From Trachythela sp. YZ-2020 (taxonomy: Eukaryota > Cnidaria > Anthozoa > Malacalcyonacea > Clavulariidae): 64,000 bases of DNA. Location of the stretch: contig JADLSH010000193.1 of NCBI GenBank assembly GCA_016169945.1, positions 1,736,001 to 1,800,000 on the forward strand, in the 5' to 3' direction. The position numbers and the translations under genes were made by a program. Below the pieces are notes generated by a model. The model did no database searches. It had not been told where the DNA came from and worked only from the letters and a program-made list of their open reading frames with translations. This document shows positions 55,678-64,000 of the stretch, in pieces (position 1 is the first letter of the stretch; each line of letters begins with the position of its first letter).

Positions 55678-56500
55678 TTAAGTTTTGGCCAGCATGGCTG
55701 ATACTCCTGATAACGTAGAAGTAGGTGTCTGGATATAACGTTCATAGCAGTCAGATGACCACCGTCCTAAGGTTTTAATAAGCCATGACGGTAATTTTGC
55801 TTCCGCTGCAGTCGTTGCTGCACCTATTCTATAGCTATGACCAGCATAATTCAAAGCCTCGAAGCCAGATTTAGTGAGCAGCTTCCTAGTTTCAGTGGTT
55901 AAATTTTTGTTTTGTGAGAGGTTTACCTGATGCATGGATAAACAGAGGACCAGTTGTGGGTGGTTGTAGTGACAGATAGTTTTGTAAAGCTTGTACTGGA
56001 CAAATATCAGAATTAGTGGCCCCAACTGTTATAGTATGACCCAGGCGAAATGGGTCAGTCTTGGACTCCTTAATATGGACAGTCATGGAATCTGGACCTT
56101 TTGTGCCAAGTCTAGGTGCAAAGAGGACGCTATCTCGGGTAAGATGTATGTTCGGATTGAATTTACAGTTGCATGTTAACTCTCCAAGACGGAGAAACCC
56201 AAAAAAGGCTAATGTCATGGCTGCCCAGATCATCAGGGAATCAAAACTTGGTGTGTTGGGTATGCCAAGTAACATTCTAAAAAGCCGCAAATGGTGGATT
56301 GTGATTGGGAGGCGGACTCTAATTTTGTCGCCATGGGAGCGTTTAATTCCTCGTAACACAAGTTGCAGGCGTAACATTTTGTGCAAATTTAACTGGAAAC
56401 CATGCCGAATGTGGTAGTGACGAACTGCTGCTAAATATGTTTTTATGGAAGGATATTTGATAGATTTTGCAAGAAATGCGACAAATTCTGTCAACAGCAC
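55678..56500 (-). CDS. Tyrosine recombinase of the retrotransposon, frameshifted
   Basis: Integrase-type tyrosine recombinase. The first part (56500-55892) has an N-terminal core-binding region (LLTEFVAFLAKSIKYPSIKT) and the first catalytic Arg in FFGFLRLGEL. The second part (in the frame of 56025-55678) has GHSYRIGAAT, giving the His-x-x-Arg pair, and LGRWSSDCYERYI with the nucleophilic Tyr. A frameshift near 55900-55920 separates the parts. The R-H-R-Y set is complete across both. In such elements the enzyme recombines a circular cDNA into the genome without a target duplication. Confidence 0.88.
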
Positions 56501-56644
56501 TTCGTCAGCTGGTATACACTGGTCAATATTTTTTCTCTTGTATAACTGGATGAATGTTATAAAGCGTTTTTCTCCAGAACTATAAGTTTGTTGTGTTGCA
56601 GATGCTAGAGATAAATTTATATAATGTTGGATGATTTATATCAT

Positions 56645-57247
56645 TCAGAGAGTCATTACAGTTTCTGGAATTTGGCAGGGACTGGTATCTGCATCCGGAG
56701 CCAATTGTCGAAACCTCTGAAATTGAAAACGAGAAATTGCATCGGCTATGTCATTGTGTTTACCAGGAATATGCACAGCGTGGATGTATATATTGTGCCG
56801 CAAGGTTAGGAGTGTTAGATGACGCAGTAAGTCCATAACCCTGGGGATTCGGGAACGTTTAGTATTAATAATGGTCACCACAGCCTCATTATCGCAATGA
56901 AACCTAACCCGGTGGTCCCGAAGGAGGTCACCCCAGATATGACATGCTACAACTATTGCAAAGAACTCCTGCCAAGATATACTTATACCCGGCTGGCCTA
57001 GTCTTTGATTTGGTTTCCATGCTCCCTGAAACCACTTCTTCCCAAAAATACCCCCAAACCCCAATGTGCCAGAGGCATCAGTATGTAGCACTAAAGTATC
57101 AGAGTCATGCCACTCTGAAGACAGAAAGAAATTTGCCCCATTCCAGTTGGAAATAAACTTCTTCCACATTTCAAGATCTTGGAAGAAACCAGAATTTAGC
57201 TTAATGTGGTGATGTGGTTTCTTGATGTTTCTAGTTAGAGCAATCAT
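56645..57247 (-). CDS. RNase H-like domain of the retrotransposon
   Basis: Begins with the connection region (HHHIKLNSGFFQDLEMWKKF) and contains VLHTDASGTLGFGGIF (first catalytic Asp), ISWQEFFAIVVA (Glu), FHCDNEAVVTIIN (Asp) and HIPGKHNDIADAISR (His/Asp). This is the RNase H arrangement of DIRS/Ngaro polyproteins. It ends at a stop near 56645, before the recombinase frame. Confidence 0.88.
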   Translation of the reverse strand: MIALTRNIKKPHHHIKLNSGFFQDLEMWKKFISNWNGANFFLSSEWHDSDTLVLHTDASGTLGFGGIFGKKWFQGAWKPNQRLGQPGISISWQEFFAIVVACHIWGDLLRDHRVRFHCDNEAVVTIINTKRSRIPRVMDLLRHLTLLTLRHNIYIHAVHIPGKHNDIADAISRFQFQRFRQLAPDADTSPCQIPETVMTL

Positions 57248-57430
57248 GCGTTGTAAGAAGGGCTGCCCAGGGGCACTACTTTACATGCAAAGTTTAGGTG
57301 CCTATTAAAGACTGCAATTCTTTTAGAGTACAGGACCGTCTATGTTGAAATTGCTCAAAGATGGCATGCAGCCTCTCAATTTTGTCTCGAGGTAGACTGG
57401 CTTTCATGTTTACAGTGTCTAATAGGATGC

Positions 57431-58741
57431 CTAAAAACTCAAGTACTTGCGAGGGGCCTTGTGTTTCCCTGGAGCTATTGGGATCTTAATGCTTTCAAAG
57501 GTAGATAACATTTTTGTTAAACTTTGTTGGCAAACCCCGTCCAAAGGTGGTGTAACTGCTGGGGGCTCAATGAGAAGGAAATCATCAAGAATATGACATA
57601 CAAATGAGATGTTACAGTTATGGAGTAGGATCCATTCAAGTGCATCTGAAAGTCGGTTAAAGATGGATGGGGCACTGTAACCCAAATGGTAGAACCTTAT
57701 CATAATAATACTTCCTCCCAGCACATGCCTAACAGCTCATAGTCATGTGGATGGATTGGGACTAGCCTAAAGCCGATTCAATGTCGGTTTTAGCCAGGAA
57801 GCAGCCTGAGCCAAAACGCTGAATACCCTTGATAGCATCATCTATTGTGATATACTGAGACTAAAATCTTCTTTCGAAATGCTATGATTTATGCTGGTTG
57901 AGCCTGATTTCGGATAAGACAAATGAAAAATTGTGCGGAATTTGCTTGAATTCTTTTTAGGTACCAAGCCAATTGGTGAAACCTGAAAATTCTGAAAGGG
58001 GGGAGAGTCAAAAGGGCCAGCCATGCGGCCAAGAGAAACTTCAGTTGCTAAATTCGAGGAAACAGTTTCCGGATTGGCAAAAGCAGTAGGCAAATTTTTT
58101 GAAAGCCTGGGGGTGCGTTGCCCCTGAAAACCTATGTGCACACCATGAGTAAAAACGTTACAAAGCTCTGAAACAAAATTTTTGTCTGGATGACCAGACA
58201 GAGCTTCTTCTAGGTTGTGAACAGAAACAGGGGTAGGTAATGGTATTACTTCAGTCACGTTTTGATCTTGAAGTTTTGTGACCTCGTTTTGAGATTTGCT
58301 CATTATCCTCAGCTTGTGTGGATTTGAAGGAGGGCAGAGATACCCTGGGTGTGGTTGATTGCACCTGTTACATAGGTGGCGGTATTGGCATGACTGCCGG
58401 GAACACAGACCCATTCGGTTGAATTCATGACAAGAGCCTCCTCGTTTCCCTGAGGAAGCCCGGTTTTGGGGTCCATTGGCAAAAATTGGATATTGTCGTG
58501 CAAGCATATCCGGTGCTGTGGTAAATATCATCAGCCAAAGTTGTTGATCAAGAATGGACCAGTCGAGACTAGGGTTAAGTGCGGCTTTACATCGGAATTT
58601 GTGGTCGTATATACACCAACCCAGGCCCCGGTGAGTTTGGGCAGCATGGCGTATCAAACTCATATATTGATAAGTTCTTGGGCCCGACCGGGAAACTGAT
58701 GGGTCATAACGCTCATATACGAGGTGTACGCGGTTGTCCAC
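57431..58741 (-). CDS. Gag C-terminus and reverse transcriptase, broken frames
   Basis: The frame 58741-57842 has a Cys/His-rich finger (CHEFNRMGLCSRQSCQYRHLC-like) and then the RT front (VSPIGLVPKKNSSKFRTIFH, NHSISKEDFSL). The frame is then lost between 57842 and 57725, where the YVTIDD and KTDIESAF region should be. It resumes at 57724-57431 with YHLGYSAPSIFNRLSDALEW and the active site ILDDFLL. The DD pair is intact. The breaks rule out a functional polyprotein. Confidence 0.82.
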
Positions 58742-59472
58742 TGTTCAATATCTGTGATTCTAGCGGTTGGCTGAGATGCCTTTTTGGCCTTAATCACCGT
58801 GTTCTCAAGCGTTAAGATTATGGGCTCATCGGACTGGTTGCCCATCGACATGTTTTTAGGTAGAAGTTTAGCTAAGTCAAAAAACTCACCCGACTGGATT
58901 TGCTTGACGTATGTCGCAGGAACCTCGTGGAAGCCATTTCCGTAGGGAATTCGCTGTACTGTGGCGTTGGTCGACTGATTTGCAGTTAGTGTGGGAATAT
59001 TGCCTTCGCGCACTTCGCGTTCGTCTAGGATGACTGGAATGCTGTTGGCCGCGTTGCTTCCACTAGCACAAGACGTCGAGTTTAACATTGCTTGGACGGC
59101 AGCCCGGGCTGCGTTGGACGCTATCTCGGCCGCAGCTTGTTCAATACAACGAGAGGCTATCGACTGAATTTGTGCCTGCTGCGCTTCTGAAAGAAGTTGT
59201 TGCGATTCCATAGGCAAGGTTAGTGATTCCGTAGGCGCTGGTTGCGAGTCTTCGTTTGTAGACACACGTAAATTCACGTTAGTTGTGGCGTGGTGTTGTA
59301 AGCGAGCAACTAACGCATTTCGACGTCCATGTGTTGGTAGTCCTTTCTCGGCGCACTGTCTTCGAAGACTTGTAATGGTATTAACTACATTATGTCTGAT
59401 GTTGGAAACGTTATTGCTTGACGCACTTCCTTCATTTGCATTTCGTATTCTTACGCGTCGAACTGGAGGCAT
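58660..59472 (-). CDS. Gag-like protein with SAP motif
   Basis: A 270-residue frame starting MPPVRRVRIRNANEG. ITSLRRQCAEKGLPTHGRRN and ALVARL at residues about 33-60 fits a SAP (DNA-binding helix-extended-loop) motif. A coiled/Ala-rich region follows (EAQQAQIQSIASRCIEQAAA). The C terminus overlaps the next frame (from 58741), where homologous gag sequence continues, so a frameshift lies near 58670. Position 5' of the RT gives the gag assignment. Confidence 0.7.
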   Translation of the reverse strand: MPPVRRVRIRNANEGSASSNNVSNIRHNVVNTITSLRRQCAEKGLPTHGRRNALVARLQHHATTNVNLRVSTNEDSQPAPTESLTLPMESQQLLSEAQQAQIQSIASRCIEQAAAEIASNAARAAVQAMLNSTSCASGSNAANSIPVILDEREVREGNIPTLTANQSTNATVQRIPYGNGFHEVPATYVKQIQSGEFFDLAKLLPKNMSMGNQSDEPIILTLENTVIKAKKASQPTARITDIEQWTTAYTSYMSVMTHQFPGRAQELINI

Positions 59473-59503
59473 AGCGATGAATTATTTATAAGCAATAGAT
59501 GAA

Positions 59504-59825
59504 TAAAAGTTTCGCAGCTTTGTAACCTGTAGTGTGCCTCGTTGGAACTTTAGAACAAAGTGATCTCTTGCGAGCATGCTTTATCTATTGTATTCATTTT
59601 CCTGGTTTATGATTGGTTACAATTATGTCAAATTAAGCAGGTAACATTCTGATTGGTTGTAGGAATTTTGTGTCATCTGCCGTGCACGTGCACAAATGAT
59701 GAATACAAAGTAACCTTTGATATTTCAGACATGATATAAACCAGGTGACCTTTCATCACCATCAGCCGCATATTTTAGTTGTGATAACATGAAACTGTAA
59801 TCAGACCCCTGAGTTATATAACATT
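59504..59825. repeat. Split repeat C', 5' terminus of the retrotransposon
   Basis: 322-bp copy of 54738-55060 lying just upstream of the gag-like start codon on the minus strand. It would contain the element promoter. Confidence 0.9.
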
Positions 59826-60224
59826 GGGATATGAAATTTATATCCCCTTCCTAGAATTTCCAAAAACAATGAAACTTTGGAATTTCCAAGACATTTGTGA
59901 GGAACATCCTCTGAAAATAGGACCTTAACTCCTCCTAAAATTTCCAAGGTCCTCACTCCGCGGCTGTACGAATAAAAATAAAACATGCTCAATTTTATGT
60001 GACCCGGTTTTTTGAGGGGCAGTAACCATCCCCTTGGTCTTCCCCAGAAAGCCAATTCAGCATCCCCTAGTTGCTAGGTCCCCCAAAATTGTGGTAATTG
60101 TGGTAACTCATGAAACTGGTCTTATCAGAAAATTTGAAAATATTTGTCAATAGCTAGGATTTAGATTTTGGAATAACTGAAGTCTGAGAAACAGATAGGA
60201 AATTCAATGTTTAAAAACCATTAA
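59820..60224. repeat. Outer direct repeat A', right copy
   Basis: Partner of 53733-54134, same orientation, differing by a short insertion (CTTATCAGAAAATTTG against CTTTGAAAATTTG) and little else. Confidence 0.9.
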
Positions 60225-60289
60225 TTCAAATAATGAAAAATTACCAAGGTAATGGCTCGTCACACTGGCTGGTCAAACACAGAAACTTT

Positions 60290-60319
60290 CTGATGAAGAC
60301 TCGAAGCACCGAGTCGAAA
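60290..60319 (+). ncRNA. Hammerhead-ribozyme-like core
   Basis: CTGATGA is followed by a hairpin (GACTCG, loop AAGCAC, CGAGTC) and GAAA: the conserved core plus stem II of a hammerhead ribozyme. A matching stem III and GUC cleavage site were not convincingly found; an upstream GCTCGTC at about 60256 does not pair properly. It may be the remnant of a Penelope-type or other retroelement terminus. Confidence 0.45.
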
Positions 60320-61231
60320 GCTCAAATTAAATATATATCACAATCCAGAGAACACGATAATTTATAAAAATTATAATTTAATATATATATATATATATAT
60401 ATAGACTATAGACGATATAGTAAAAACCGTTTGCAGAGTGCTCAATGGAGAACCAGAGCATATTATAGTTAAAATTCAGAGATTCAACAGTTTTTAAGAG
60501 ACATTTTATTATATATCTTACAATAATTAAACCTTCCGGGACATGTTTTTGTACATTGTTTGACAACCACTTTAAACTTCAAGTGGATATTATGTATATA
60601 GTATAAAGTATAACCTTACATGCCAACGGTCAAAATTTCAAATTAACCAATAATAGCCATGAACGATAGTATAGATCGATATATAATCCTACGTGTATAT
60701 ACAACTTAGTCATTAGATCATTTTGTCTGAAGAGTACCACACATACGTGTGTAGCACGAAACTAACTAGTAATAAAATGTCTATTCAAAACTGTTGAATC
60801 TCTGAATTTTAACAGGGTTAAAATCGTTTTGTGCATGCACCTTGGCACATTAGTGCCAGCTAGTCGAATGGTGGCAGTATTGCTATTTAATCATTTTAAT
60901 TTGATTTGTTTGAAACAAAAAGTGGGGGGATGGAATCTATTGATAACCCCATGTCTAAAAATTGAGGGGGTTTGTATCCGCCCATCCCCCCAGGATTGAC
61001 GCCCAAGATCCAATGGGAAGTGTGTTCAAAATATCCTTTAAATGCAAATATTTACAATCAAATCACAAAAGACTGACAAATAAATGGTACGATATTGTGC
61101 ATGCAAAGCATCCCCCAAGATGGCTGTCCAAATGCAAATGTAGTTTGCTCATGACATGAATAGTATTAAACCAGCTCTATATGTTTCTAGTAGATCAGTA
61201 ATATATATAAATATTTCCATATCCATTGTAG
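60320..61231. other. AT-rich spacer
   Basis: Includes a (TA)n run at 60381-60402 and a repeated piece: a stretch near 60470-60492 (TTAAAATTCAGAGATTCAACAG) appears inverted near 60793-60815. No gene is seen. Confidence 0.5.
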
Positions 61232-63790
61232 ATTAACATTGGCATTGTGGAGTTGGAGGGGAAATGCCTTAGAATAAAAAGAGGGTCGCTTCTTCCAATC
61301 GATGTTAAAAAATCAGATTCTCATGTTATTGTGAAGAATGCTGGGGTAGCGAAGCAGCTTGCTCACAATAAGAAACTTAGAGATGATGAAGATAATGATT
61401 GGGTTCTGTTATATCCAGATATGGACACAGTGTTATATTTACCAGGAACAAAAGAATCGTTTTCAGTTGAAAAGTACAAGGACTCACTTGGAAGGCCATA
61501 TAGCCGAGTGAATTTGTACATTTGCAAAATGCTGGATTATGAAAGTATGTACTGTAATTAAGTAATGATTTTTTTTCTATGTTGAATTTAGTAACTACTG
61601 TCTCGTTTCTCTAATTTGTGTAATAAAGTGTAAATTATACCATTGCTTTCAATGATGACTAAGTACTGTATAGGTATGATGTATGACAACTAATATTGAA
61701 ATGTACTTTGAAATATTGAAACTCTTTGTGATAATGGTGCCTTGCATTTAGAAAAACATGCTGCTTTGTTATTTTAGTTGCAAATGGATTAATAAATGAT
61801 ATCACAGAAAAACCACAGCAACGACTGATAGTGAAAAACACTATTAAAAAAGAACCAGCATTGGCACCATTGCCACAAGAATCGCTGTTAAAAGAAGAAC
61901 CAGCATTGGCACTGTTGTCAGCAGAACCATCACCAGTACAACCGCTGCCAGACGGAGAACCAGAATTGGCAACATTGCAGGTTAAACCACTTCCGGGGGG
62001 AAATTTAGATCATCCTGATATCTTTCAATGGAATATTATTGAAGGTCTGCTATTTTTAATCAATAATACCATAATTAGTTGATATGCTTATGATGTCATA
62101 GCCACAACAAAAAATGGTTTAATGTTTTTGTCAAGAATACCAAAATATCTGTAAAATTTTGTACAAAGATCGAAGTAATATTTTCCGAATATAATTAGGA
62201 AACTAATAGGGGACTAATTAGGAAATAAAAATACAAAATTAAGTTTCTTCCCAGCCATAGGTTTCCTAACCAAAGCACACTTCCTTTTTGTTAAATTAGA
62301 AGTGACAGAAAAATTTTTTAAACCCTAAGATTTACGGATGCATAAGCATTCGCAAGCAGTAATACCCCCAGCCTGTTATTTTTCACCCGAATAAACCTGT
62401 GAAGAAAAATTAGAACGTGAATTTTTCCTCGCAAGTTTTCGTGTGTGAAAATAACGTCAGCCGCAGAAGGCTACCCCTCCCCCCAATTTAAGTATGGAAG
62501 AATCCATAAAAAATATCTCCTACCGAATTATAAGCCCAGAAAGTAATTTGAACAAATATATAGACCCAGTGCAATGCACAAACGCTTGAAAAAAGGAATG
62601 GAACAAATTTTGTTTGTATCATTCAAGTATTTATCAAAAGTGTCCAAACAGATTTATATTATTTTTGTAAGATAGCTTTTCTGTTCTTGTTCTACTTTTA
62701 GTTGAAACTACATTGCAAGAAGAGTGCGAAGCTGAAGGTGGCCTGCCTGCACTAACAACAGCGGGCCAAAATGAGCAGATGATTGACCTACTTATACATC
62801 GTTCAAATCTCCTGAAAGATTTGATAAATGCCTTTTCCGATCCACAAATCTTAAATTCAACGGCATTTGTCAAAGTTGTGGATCATAACGGTCGTGTGGA
62901 AGCAGGTGAAGGAACAGGAGTTTTGAGGGACGTTCTGACCGAATTCTGGGTTCTTTTTCTGTAATCATTGGCAATTGGTGCTTCGTCTAAGGTTCCAGTA
63001 ATTCGCTACGATTACTAAAAGAGAGAGTGGGAAGCAATTGGAAGACTTCTACTCTACGGCTATAGCAGAGAAGGAATCTTCCCTCTTGCCCTAGCTGTCT
63101 CCTGTCTCTATTTGTAGTTGTATATTGGGTGAAGAAAGCATCTCAGAAGAATTGCTGTTGGAAAGTTTCAGAACGTGCATTTCAGCAGATGAGAAAGATG
63201 CAATGGATTACTGCTTGAAAAATCCTGACAACCTTTCTGGTAACTCCGACCTGATGGAATTATTGAGTAGCAACAGATGCTACAGACTTTCTAATGAAGA
63301 GAATATTCAGAGCATATTTTGTCAACTGGCACATCAAGAGTTGATCCAAAAGCCTCGTTATGTAGCCAATTGTTGGAGCCCGATCCTGCGATCTCTCAAC
63401 ACGCACGATTGCTTCCAGAGCGTAGCAAATCTATGTGCGTTTTACGAACAAATAAGACCAACACCTAAAAAGATTGTTAAAATGCTACATGCCTCTCCCA
63501 ACAATGATGCTGAGCGAAACACATTTGATCATTTGAAGCGGTTCATTAAGTCGCTTGGAGGAAACGTTGTGGCATTCCTTCAGTTTACAACCGGTGCAAG
63601 TGTTATATTTCCAGGAAGGCAGATAGAAGTTTCCTTTACTCAACTGGATGGTTTGTTACGTCGACCAATCGCTCATACTTGTAATCTGCTATTTGAGATC
63701 CCCAGTACCTACCAATGCTATACCGAACTGGTAGAGGAATTCTCTGCCATTCTTCAAGAAAAGAGTGCCTGGTCGTTCGATATCGTGTGA
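61232..63790 (+). pseudogene. HECT E3 ubiquitin ligase-like gene, multi-exon, with in-frame stops
   Basis: Exon 61232-61544 (acceptor CATTGTAG, donor GAAA|GTATGT) reads IGIVELEGKCLRIKRGSLLP and FSVEKYKDSLGRPYSRVNLY. Exon 61778 to about 62040 has EPALAPLP-type repeats. Exon 62702 onward starts the HECT N-lobe (AFVKVVDHNGRVEAGEGTGV, LRDVLTEFW). In the expected continuation, stops occur at 62962-62964, 63016-63018 and 63115-63117, with a frame change near 63118. The C-lobe frame to 63790 has LQFTTGASVIFPGRQIEVSF and RRPIAHTCNLLFEIPSTY, with the catalytic Cys in HTC. HECT ligases pass ubiquitin from this Cys to substrates. The broken N-lobe makes this copy a probable pseudogene. The upstream exons resemble those I associate with cnidarian HECT genes of the G2E3 type. 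Confidence 0.72.
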
Positions 63791-64000
63791 ATGGGTTTTG
63801 GTTTATTATGTTTCTTAAACATTTTTTCGTTGCAGTTACATTCACAAAGTTCTTGTTAAAGTTGTTATAATTCTATGTGTTCATAAACGATAATATTGTA
63901 ATAGTTATCAATGGACAATGACTTAGTTACTAGTATAAGTATACTTACTATACTATAGAAATATAATGTACTTAACAAGTACAAAGAAAGACTCTACAAT
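63791..64000. other. 3' flank of the HECT-like gene
   Basis: AT-rich sequence with no recognised feature. Confidence 0.5.

Larger units (their letters stand above)
54131..59825 (-). mobile_element. Tyrosine-recombinase retrotransposon (Ngaro/PAT-like DIRS order)
   Basis: Read on the minus strand: repeat C' (59825-59504), gag-like frame, RT, RNase H, tyrosine recombinase, then repeats B' (55526-55134), C (55060-54738) and B (54525-54131). The order C'-body-B'-C-B is the split direct repeat pattern (A1-body-B1-A2-B2) of Ngaro/PAT-type elements and unlike the inverted termini of DIRS1. Repeat copies are nearly identical by eye, but the coding frames carry several shifts, so it is probably defective. 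Flanking repeats A and A' are unexplained. Confidence 0.85.

Overview
The window reads as nuclear DNA of a cnidarian, most likely an anthozoan (coral or sea anemone). It is AT-rich, has GT-AG introns, carries a tandem family of divergent rhodopsin-like GPCRs, and is crowded with the mobile elements common in such genomes: CR1/L2/Jockey-type LINEs, a Penelope-like element, a tyrosine-recombinase retrotransposon, TTAA-type and hAT MITEs, and foldback elements. No bacterial operons, rRNA genes or CRISPR arrays are present. The assignment to Cnidaria rests on protein flavour recalled from family knowledge, not on a search.

Layout. 1-8.8 kb: a foldback element, then two adjacent plus-strand LINE copies of one clade; the first is split by a 1.3-kb TTAA-flanked MITE. 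8.9-19.8 kb: a tandem array of GPCR units (one intact gene at 9467-10348, three decayed copies), broken up by a 5'-truncated LINE (11.3-12.3 kb) and a near-complete minus-strand CR1/L2 LINE (14.0-17.76 kb, one 1192-codon frame with a 2A-like motif near its N terminus). 21.4-22.5 kb: KRAB-like and PR/SET-like exons resembling a PRDM9-type gene with a stop in a conserved motif. 23.7-26.6 kb: Penelope-like fragments in opposing orientations and a LINE fragment.

28.28-48.69 kb is the main find: a 20.4-kb unit bounded by about 65-bp inverted repeats that both begin CAACCTCGT, and flanked by the same 9-bp direct repeat CGGACGACT. It looks like one giant DNA transposon. From left to right it carries (i) a plus-strand protein related to DUF6589 (RNase H-fold transposase-like), fused to a RING-like zinc finger and a candidate papain-like cysteine protease; (ii) a C2H2 zinc-finger gene; (iii) a HIRAN-type gene; (iv) an intact two-exon RecQ-like helicase; (v) a four-exon minus-strand DUF6589 gene with an N-terminal ZAD-like zinc finger. 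Three of the genes share a CCAAT-type promoter motif. Several genes carry one-base frameshifts, so this copy may be decaying, or the assembly may contain indel errors. A hAT MITE and a 203-bp MITE are nested inside it.

48.7-60.3 kb: minisatellite, a nested inverted-repeat element (51.34-53.70 kb), then a minus-strand Ngaro/PAT-like tyrosine-recombinase retrotransposon (54.13-59.83 kb) with split direct repeats and an additional 0.4-kb outer direct repeat. 60.3-63.8 kb: a hammerhead-ribozyme-like motif and a multi-exon HECT E3 ligase-like gene carrying in-frame stops.

Working together (inference): the DUF6589 proteins would supply transposition chemistry, the helicase and HIRAN protein would handle replication or repair of the element, and the RING and protease modules point to manipulation of the ubiquitin system. 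None of this is shown experimentally by the sequence.
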